Shown here: positions 56,302 to 64,000 of the stretch, piece by piece | Layout: each line of letters opens with the position of its first letter | How positions within the stretch are numbered: the first letter of the stretch is position 1 | Source: Acanthochlamys bracteata | Lineage: Eukaryota > Streptophyta > Magnoliopsida > Pandanales > Velloziaceae | Assembly: GCA_019914995.1 (NCBI GenBank) | Contig: CM034144.1 | Coordinates: 1,002,001 to 1,066,000 of the forward strand | Direction: 5' to 3' | Length of the DNA: 64,000 nt | Notes under the pieces: generated by a model | Databases searched by the model: none | The model's input: only the letters and a program-made list of their open reading frames with translations | Told to the model about the DNA's origin: nothing | Made by a program: the position numbers and the translations under genes

Positions 56302-58418
56302 TTTCGTAGACGAGAGAGAATCAACTGCGGCTGTTGATCGGAAATGGGGATCACCGGAGATGAGAGGGAGAAGAGAAGAAAAGAGGTAGAAGATACTTAA
56401 AGGTTGTGTAGCGACCAAAACAAGTTGTAGTGATGAATTCGGGTGCGGTTGGCAAAACGTTTGAGAAAATTAATTTTTTTAATTTATATATATATATATA
56501 TTAAAATAATAAGTTTATTTTTTAAATAATTTTTAAAATATCTTTTGTATTATAAATACTTTATTTGATAAGCACTTACAACGTTTCTTTACTGAAAAGC
56601 CAGAAGCTGAATAAATAGATAAGCACCTTGGAACGCAATGCCAAACAAGCACATCTTCTTCACCGAGTAGATGCCTTCATACCTCAGTGAATAGTATTTA
56701 TATATAAATAATAAACAAAAAAATACAAGAAGTAATCACCAAAAAACTTTTACTACAAGTTCACACCATTTATAATATGTGTATTTCTTCGTATTACATA
56801 AACTATAATCAAATGTATTATTTTATAGTTCATCATAATCAGTTAGTTTTCAATTCTATTGTCTATAATAGCTAGACTACAAATTAAGCAATTTCCGAAA
56901 ACAGCATAAAATATTTATTCAGTAAAATTATGATACAAAATTCTATCAATATTTATTATGTTTTATCATTATTGAAAAAAAAATTTGATTCATTCAACAA
57001 ATTTGTGAAGAATATTTAGACTACAATTAGGAATTACAATTTGGATTGGTAGATCGGTTTTATATCGATTTATTTTAGAATTGAGTCAAATTCGTTCAGC
57101 TAGAATCCAATTTATAAATTTATATAGGTCAAATTTATTAATCTTAATCTAACCTATTTAATAATCAGATCAAATTCGAATCGACCATTTAATAATTAAA
57201 ATTATTAGTTTTTAATTCTACACTTTTAAGCTTAAATTATAAAATTAGTTGAAATAGATGTGCATGATATTTTTTGTGAAAAGATATGATAAGTGTCTAT
57301 TTAAATATGCATTTTTTAGTATGTTTATTGGTCCTTAAAATATCCTGAATATATTTTTATTTTATGAAAAATATATAGTGATAACAGAAATTTTATGATA
57401 ATAAATACATAGTAATACTTTCGATAAAATTTTTGATAAACATAATTATATGACAATTTTTTTATAAAAATATTTTTACAAAATTCAAATTTGTTATTAA
57501 AAAAAGACCTATTTAATAATACGTTCGATAATATTATAATTATCCTATTGTACTATTTTATTAATGTATAAAATTAAATGACTAATTATAATTTATAAAT
57601 ATAATAAGTTATAAATAATTATTATCGATTTTTTGTTTTGCCAAATTTTATTAAACTGTAAGAAAATACTATGAAAGAATTGTTCTCTTAATAAATGACA
57701 ATTTATATTAGTGAGTTAATTTTGGATCGACTTGGTTCAACTTATTTAATAATCGGATCAAATTTATTCAACCATAATTCAACTCATATATTTATACGGG
57801 TCAAATTGTTTCAACTACAATCTGAATTAAATAGATCAATTCTGAATTAAAATTTTGAATCAGATCATATATTTCCACCCTTATAATATTATAACCACAT
57901 AAATTTTCATGAATACCAATCTCATAAATTCCATAATATAATATATTTGGAAGATGTCTAAAAATACTTAAAATAAAAACTATATTAAAATTTGTTAATA
58001 AATAAGTTTATTTATATACAAAATATTATAAATATATAACTTCTAAAATTTATAATGTATCTGTATTTTTAAAATTTTAATAAATATTAACAAAAGTTAT
58101 TTAAAAATAAAAAATTAAATAAAATATGAGAAGCACAAATAAGCGCCGTCAAACGACATCGTAATGATATAAAAATCAACGTAAGGTCTATATTTGCTAA
58201 AACTAATTAAAGAAGGACCTAACTCCGCCAAAGCAATACTTTAACTTCCTTGGGTTATATTTGTCTTGCTCTCACCGCCCTCATCTCTTCTTTGATTTTT
58301 TCTTCTTTCTAGTCCCGTCTCTCTACCGAACGCCGCCGCTACGAAGACTAACCCAACGGCTGAGAATCTTTCCTATCAAGATCTGTATTTTCAATAAACG
58401 GTTGAGATCGATCGAGCC
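56302..58418. other. divergent intergenic region between PRD2 and eIFiso4G
   Basis: Promoters of PRD2 (minus) and eIFiso4G (plus) lie at its two ends. The middle is AT-rich. At about 57010-57890 two stretches share words such as TTTAATAATCGGATCAAATT or TTTAATAATCAGATCAAATT and GGTCAAATT, ending with ATATTTCCACCCTTA. This looks like a worn TIR element. A (TA)n run lies near 56488. No gene supported. Confidence 0.4.
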
Positions 58419-61400
58419 ATGCAGACTGCAGCAGATCCGGCGGTTATTAGCTTGAGACCCGGCGGCGGCGGTGGTGCTACTCGTGGGTCCCGGTTTTTTC
58501 TTCCACGGTTCGATTCGACCCCTTCAAGCGCTGGTGAGAACTCTGCCAACGCTAATGTTGCAGATAAGGTGAGGATAGCTCAATGGTTTTTTTGTTGTTT
58601 GTTTGTTTTTCGAGAAGTTGTAATTTGCATTGATCGTTGGGTTGTTTTGTAGCTGGATATTTGGATTTTGTTAACGTCGTGAACATTTGGATCTTTAAGG
58701 GATTAGATTTGTTTATGAATACTGATCAGTGTATCTGGGTTATCTTTGATTTGAAAAGGTTTAATAGTAAATTTCCTAAGGAAATTGTAATTTGGATTGA
58801 TCATTGAGTTTTTTGCACACAGGATTTAGTTTGTGAAAGAATTGGACCTTCGGAGTCCGTGTTAAATATTGATCAGTTTAAGATATTAGTTTTGTTTGAA
58901 TGCTGATTAGGGTAGCTGGATTGTGTTTGGTTTGAACACTCTAGTAATGCAGTCAATAGTTTTAGGAGGTTGTCATTAGGATTGATTAGTGAGTGGTTTT
59001 GTACTCGAATTTGTTAAGGTTCTGGAAAGATTGGATCTTTACGGAGTCGCCGTAAATTCTAACCAGTTTAGGGGATTAGTTTCTTTTGTGTGCTGATTGG
59101 GGTAGCTGGGATGTGCTTGGCGTGGAAAGCTTTACCATGTAGTCAATAATTTAAGGAAGTTTTTATTTGAATTGATAATCTGGTAGTTATACTTGGGAAA
59201 TGTCTTCAAGATTGTCAAAAAGTGGACTCTTTGGAGTAAGTTTGGTTTTAATGTTCATTTGGGTATAGATGAGTTATGCTAAGTTATTAAAAAAAACCTT
59301 TTTATCTGTTTCTCTGAGATATTAGTAAAGCGAGCTGGACTTTTACTTGTTGAGTTAATGGTAAGTTAGTCTGATGCATTCTACACTGGAGTGGTTTCTT
59401 TCGGGTACCCATCCGCCAAAAACTTCACCACTATCAATTTATCTAAATCGTGGCATCCCTTTTCTTTTAAACTCTTCTGCATCATATGATTTGGTGGATG
59501 TGGATAAGAGTTGCTGATTTGATTTTTCAGTAACTCTGTCAGTTTATGTTAAAATGGTCCTTTCTTATTTTCTTTATTTTTTAAAATTCGTTTATTTTCC
59601 TCTGAGAGGATGAAATTTGTTCACTGAAGTGTTGCCAATTTGGTGACCGCTGGCAGTGGATATGTCCTCAGTTTTGTGAAAAATCTATGTTTGCTCTCCT
59701 TGAGATTAGATTCGGCTAGCTAGTTACAAATGGTTATGCATGTGTGACTGCTGAGAGATTGGTAGCCTGTAAGATTTTTGTACTGCTAGGAATATGGTAT
59801 TTCTCTGGAATTATTGGGCAGGTTGGATTGGCTTTGTAGACATGCTGGTTCAGGAGACTTTGCACATGAAGGTTTTAGTTTCAGTTAGGTCGAACTTACA
59901 TCTTGCTCATTTCATGGAGGTCACTCTTTTCCTTTAATTCCTCATCGTTCGCCAGTTATAGGACAAACTTGGTGTTGGAGCTGCCTCTTTTCCAGGCTGG
60001 GAAAATGTGTTACTGAATTGGTTCTACCTCTAGATTAGTATACATTGTTTCATTGTTCTTATGGCAATGTGCTTTTAGTTTACGATTTGGATGTGGTATC
60101 AGTAGTGTGGAATATCTGCCTGAGGACAGTGCCTGTTCCTTCGAAGCTAAAAATGGATGATTTGGCTTCTTTTGCAAAGTTGAAATGTCACTTTGAGCTG
60201 CAACAGTAATTGTACCTGTTTCTGCTTCATACCTTGAAAAATGCTTAATGTTTTGTTCGTCCTAGATCCCTATAGATAGGTAGAATGGGCAATTTGCTAG
60301 CTCATGGTGTGAAATTTGATTGGGTGTGGCATCATTTTGCTTGAAGTCATTTTGCTGCAATACATTGTTAGATCTACCAAAATTGAGGCTTTGTTGAGAA
60401 CCTATGTTATTGTGATTGTTAGTTGTAATTTCAGAATGACTTGTTCGTTTTACAAAAGCACTTTCTGAAATGTTGAATACGTAGTAACTGGCTATGTTGT
60501 GCTTCTGTAGGCTGGAAATCCTCGAGAAGCTCACGAGCGAATTCGATATTCAAGAGATCAACTTTTGAATCTCCGCGAGGTAATTTCATTTAATTTGTTT
60601 TCCAAGTTTTACTGCTTTTGGAGAATTTTAAATGGTTGCTTCTTCTTTTGATGTTGAATATGTCAAGCAATGATGCCTAAGCAGAAATGAAAAGTAGAAA
60701 CTGAAGTGAATTGGTATTGGAAATGGCATGTTTATAATATAGATCTTGGTGAACTATTAGTCATTTGCCTTTACTTGCATTGTTGATGACATGGATTTGT
60801 AGAGGGTCTCGTCTAAGATTCATAGAGGGTCGCATCTGATGTGCTATAAAAGTTGGATAAGACTTGATTTTTTTTTTGTATCATTTGTCTTGTTGCATTT
60901 GCGATTTTTGTAGTGTTCTTCTCAATGTTCTTGTCAATCGCTCTTACTTGGAACATATATTTAAAGAATAATGATTTTGCCTTTTGCTTTGTCAGATGTT
61001 ATCTAACATCTTCTTACTTGGAATACATACTTTGACAGGCTGTTGAGATTTCAGAAAGCATTTTAAAAATCAAGCATGAAATCGAGGCTGAATTATATAC
61101 TGAAGAACAATCCTGGGGTCATGGTGAAGCCAATGTGAGATCTTATGCAAACTTTTGAGTTTTTTTTTTTTTGAAGTCTAAGCCAGTTTGATTTTAGATA
61201 GAAAGCTCTCTCAGAAGTGGTTCTGGAGCTAATTGCAGCCTGCATGAATAATTTGATTTTTGGTTTCTATCTTCCCATCCATTTGTTTGTTGAATCTCCA
61301 AATTTAAAGAGTCTAGGATCATTCCGTCAACACAGTTCTTCTGCATGTTATTTAAGCACATTTGAATAACTCATTCTATGCACTTCTTAATAAGATTACT

Positions 61401-63906
61401 TATTGAGTTATAAGGTATATCTACTCATGAATTAAGAATTCTCACAACGACATTGCTTTTCTATGGAGAACTAAATTAGAAATTTCATGCTATGTTATTT
61501 TACTTACGGACTGCAATAACTCAGGTAACTCAAGTACCAAAAGTTAAAGCTCAAGTAAACTGCAAAAGTAATTAAAATGCAATATCCTAGAAAATTAGGT
61601 ACTAATCCAATTTTTATGACTTAATTAAAGCATGCAAGTTTTTGTAATTAGTTATCCTAAGAACTTAGATACAAGCAGCTCATATGGTTAAAGTTAAAAG
61701 ACAACTTGCAATAAGTTAGTACTCTGTCATTGATGACTACTTGAAGTGTGTGAAAGGGAAGTTTCTTATTTCAAATTCCTAAAGTAGTTTGAAACTCCAA
61801 ATAAATAGTAACTCTTAAAAGTACTTGTATCCTGCACTTTTACAGCGACTATAAATTAACTTTTTCCTTCTTACCACACATTGCCTTATTCTGGCTTCAC
61901 CATTTTCATCCATAATTATATTGGGTATCATTCTTTATGTGTTGGTGGCGCATGTGAACATATTTTCCCCTTGATTGCTACTATGTTATTGTTTTCTGAT
62001 GCGCACCCCATATGCGTCCTGCTCGAATGCATTATTGATTGTCGAGATGATGTATTCTTATTATAGATTTCTGTAACATATATCTTGCTAAAGGCAGGGG
62101 ATGATTTTAGGAAAATGATTCTTCAATAATGTTCCTCTTAACATTGCAATTCACTCCTTAGATTCTTCTGGTTTCAGGTACAACCACAAGGACGCTACTC
62201 CGAGCCAGACATTCGCGATTGGCGTGGTCGATCAGCTGAAGGTCCCTCAGCTGAAAAGGAAAGATCTTGGGATACAATTCGTGACAACAAAGTATCTGTT
62301 CCATCTAATTCAAGGCAGGAGCTGTTGAGCTCTCAGATATCTTCAAGACCACAAGCTTCCCAGCACCAAGGAGTAAGAATTTTATGAGGCCTGCTATTTT
62401 TAACCAGTATTCGATGTTATGGTGAATAATAAATAATGGTTGCTGACTTTTTTTAAAATATGTTTATAGCATTAACTTTGTTACCAAAACAGTTTGGCTT
62501 GGTTATTCTTTTTATGAGACGCTAGGGCTTCCCTAAAATATTAGCCTCACAGCCTTCTATTGCATGAAATACTTGAGGATCGTGAAGGCATACTAACTAG
62601 TAACTATTTATAGTAATGTGCTCTCTTAGCCTTGTCATGAAATGCATGAGGCATTCATCCTGCAAGTTAACATATAGTTGGATTTCACTACTTTTACTAA
62701 ATTGTAAAAATTACCTGTCTTCTGATTTCTAACATTATGCCTGTATTTTTTTAAAATTTTTTATTTTTATTCAGGAAGCACCTGCTCCTGCACTTATTAA
62801 GGCAGAAGTGCCATGGAGTGCAAGAAGAGGTAGTCTATCTGAGAAGGACAGGGTCTTGAAGGCAGTGAAAGGGTATGAATCTGAGAAACTTCTACAATGA
62901 TTGAACTTGGATTTGCGGTCTTTTTCAACATATTTTCATGATTAAATACCTAGCTGCACGCATATTTGCATAATTTCAACTTGAAGTCTTAACTGTACAT
63001 GCTGATTTTGTGATGTTTGCACTTTTGTTTGCAAATATAAACTTGGTGTTTCTTTTTCTCATACAGAATACTTAATAAGTTGACACCGGAGAAGTTTGAT
63101 GTTCTGAAGGGCCAACTAATTGATTCAGGAATCACAACCCCAGATATTCTTAAGGTTTGAGTGCAGCAATATTTCACAGAATTTCTCTACAGTGTTTTAC
63201 GTTGTATTTACACTGAACTCTCCTTTCATTCAGGATGTCATTCGGATTATTTTTGACAAAGCAGTTTTGGAGCCTACATTTTGTCCCATGTATGCGCAGC
63301 TTTGTTCAGATCTGAATGACAAACTTCCTCCGTTTCCACCCCAAGAACCTGGTGAAAAGGAAATTACATTTAAGCGTATACTTTTAGATAATTGTCAGGA
63401 GGCTTTTGAAGGTGCTGACAATTTGAGGGCAGAGATCAGAAAGCTGACTGGACCAGATCAGGAAATGGAGCGTAGGGATAAAGAAAGACTTGTGAAGCTT
63501 CGCACTCTTGGTAACATTCGACTTATTGGAGAGCTTTTAAAGCAAAAAATTGTTCCCGAGAAAATTGTACATCATATACTTCAGGTCTTGCTACAATTTT
63601 GTGATTTACTTTCATGACTGCTTGTTCATTAGAGAGTTTCTAATACAACACCTATAAGCTCAGGTGCTTTTGGGTCTTGATGCAAAAATTTGTCCTGCTG
63701 AAGAAAACGTGGAGGCCATTTGCCAACTCTTTAACACCATTGGCAAGCAGTTGGATGACAGTCCAAGGTCACGCCGTATCAATGATGGCTATTTTAGCCG
63801 GTTGAAAGATTTGACGACAAACCCTCAGCTTGCACCTCGTCTGAGGTTCATGGTTCAAGATGTTCTTGATCTTCGGGCTAACGACTGGATCCCTCGGCGT
63901 GAAGAG
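58419..63906 (+). CDS. eukaryotic translation initiation factor iso4G, 5' part (cut by window end)
   Basis: Eight exons visible: 58419-58568, 60511-60579, 61039-61134, 62178-62372, 62775-62872, 63067-63154, 63234-63584 and 63664-63906, coding for 430 residues with an open phase into the next exon beyond the window. The N-terminus ([20 protein letters not shown]) is typical of plant eIFiso4G. An eIF(iso)4E-binding site Y63SRDQLL69 (YxxxxL-phi) lies in exon 2. The MIF4G domain starts near residue 198 ([20 protein letters not shown]) and continues through [29 protein letters not shown] and [20 protein letters not shown]. It is the plant-specific scaffold that joins the cap-binding protein, eIF4A and eIF3. 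The C-terminal MA3 domain should lie to the right. Intron 1 (58569-60510) is long and holds a tandem repeat. Confidence 0.95.
58611..59280. repeat. tandem repeat in intron 1 of eIFiso4G
   Basis: Three and a half imperfect copies of a unit of about 165-190 bp start near 58611, 58777, 58964 and 59153. Each begins with an AAGGAAATTGTAATTTGGATTG-like block (varied as AGGAGGTTGTCATTAGGATTG and AAGGAAGTTTTTATTTGAATTG). Inside follow GGATCTTTA..GGAGT and GGGATTAG..TTGTGTGCTGATTGGGGTAGCTGG-type blocks. The intron is non-coding. Confidence 0.7.
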
Positions 63907-64000
63907 GTATGTTTCTCCAAATTGTCTTGAAGAGATTTAGTTTATATTTTGGTCTGATGGTCTGGAGTATACTTGTCCTTCTAAGCAAAAGTAACTCCAT

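Noticed and set aside
1..64000. CRISPR array, bacterial operon or viral gene cluster
   Set aside because: No regularly spaced direct repeats and no such genes; the repeats present are microsatellites, MITEs and LTRs of plant type.

Overview
This is nuclear DNA from a flowering plant, most likely a core eudicot. The genes have short exons with GT..AG introns and many protein products are plant-specific (XBAT ankyrin-RING ligase, ATL RING-H2, chloroplast IF3, eIFiso4G, meiotic PRD2/MPS1). The spaces between genes are very AT-rich and full of small hairpin transposons. I found no bacterial operon, CRISPR array or phage-like content. Gene models were spliced by hand; in every multi-exon model the exon phases add up exactly.

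Layout, left to right. 1-4.4 kb: an unassigned left edge, then two small atypical helix-loop-helix genes on the minus strand (IBH1-like and UPBEAT1-like). 4.4-9.9 kb: AT-rich spacer with MITEs. 9.9-12.9 kb: a possible gene fragment and a complete five-exon chloroplast-type GNAT acetyltransferase (minus). 14.9-19.9 kb: a decayed Ty1/copia retrotransposon inserted inside a non-autonomous terminal-inverted-repeat transposon; both target-site duplications are readable. 21.0 kb: a candidate 45-residue peptide gene. 22.0-25.7 kb: XBAT32-type ankyrin-RING E3 ligase, ten exons (minus). 28.5-29.9 kb: an intronless ATL13-type RING-H2 ligase (plus). 30-34.6 kb: AT-rich spacer. 34.7-40.3 kb: a divergent pair, splicing factor YJU2 (minus) and a one-helix LHC-like plastid protein (plus). 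40.7-41.8 kb: a MITE nested in a MITE. 42.2 kb: a small two-helix membrane protein. 44.7-48.1 kb: chloroplast translation initiation factor IF3 (minus). 49.5-50.0 kb: a candidate small secreted glycine-rich protein (minus). 51.2-56.3 kb: PRD2/MULTIPOLAR SPINDLE 1, ten exons, with a LINE relic in an intron (minus). 58.4 kb to the right edge: the 5' two thirds or so of eIFiso4G (plus), cut by the window end.

The genes do not form one pathway. Their order is nevertheless informative: from memory, several have Arabidopsis homologues that are neighbours (IBL1 beside ATL13; eIFiso4G1 beside MPS1/PRD2; eIFiso4G2 beside the IF3 gene SVR9). The window therefore looks like a less fractionated version of an ancestral block. 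I did not find a convincing new multi-gene system. The best unexplained items are two small candidate peptide genes, the hairpin MITEs in TA microsatellites, the nested transposons, and tandem duplications inside introns.
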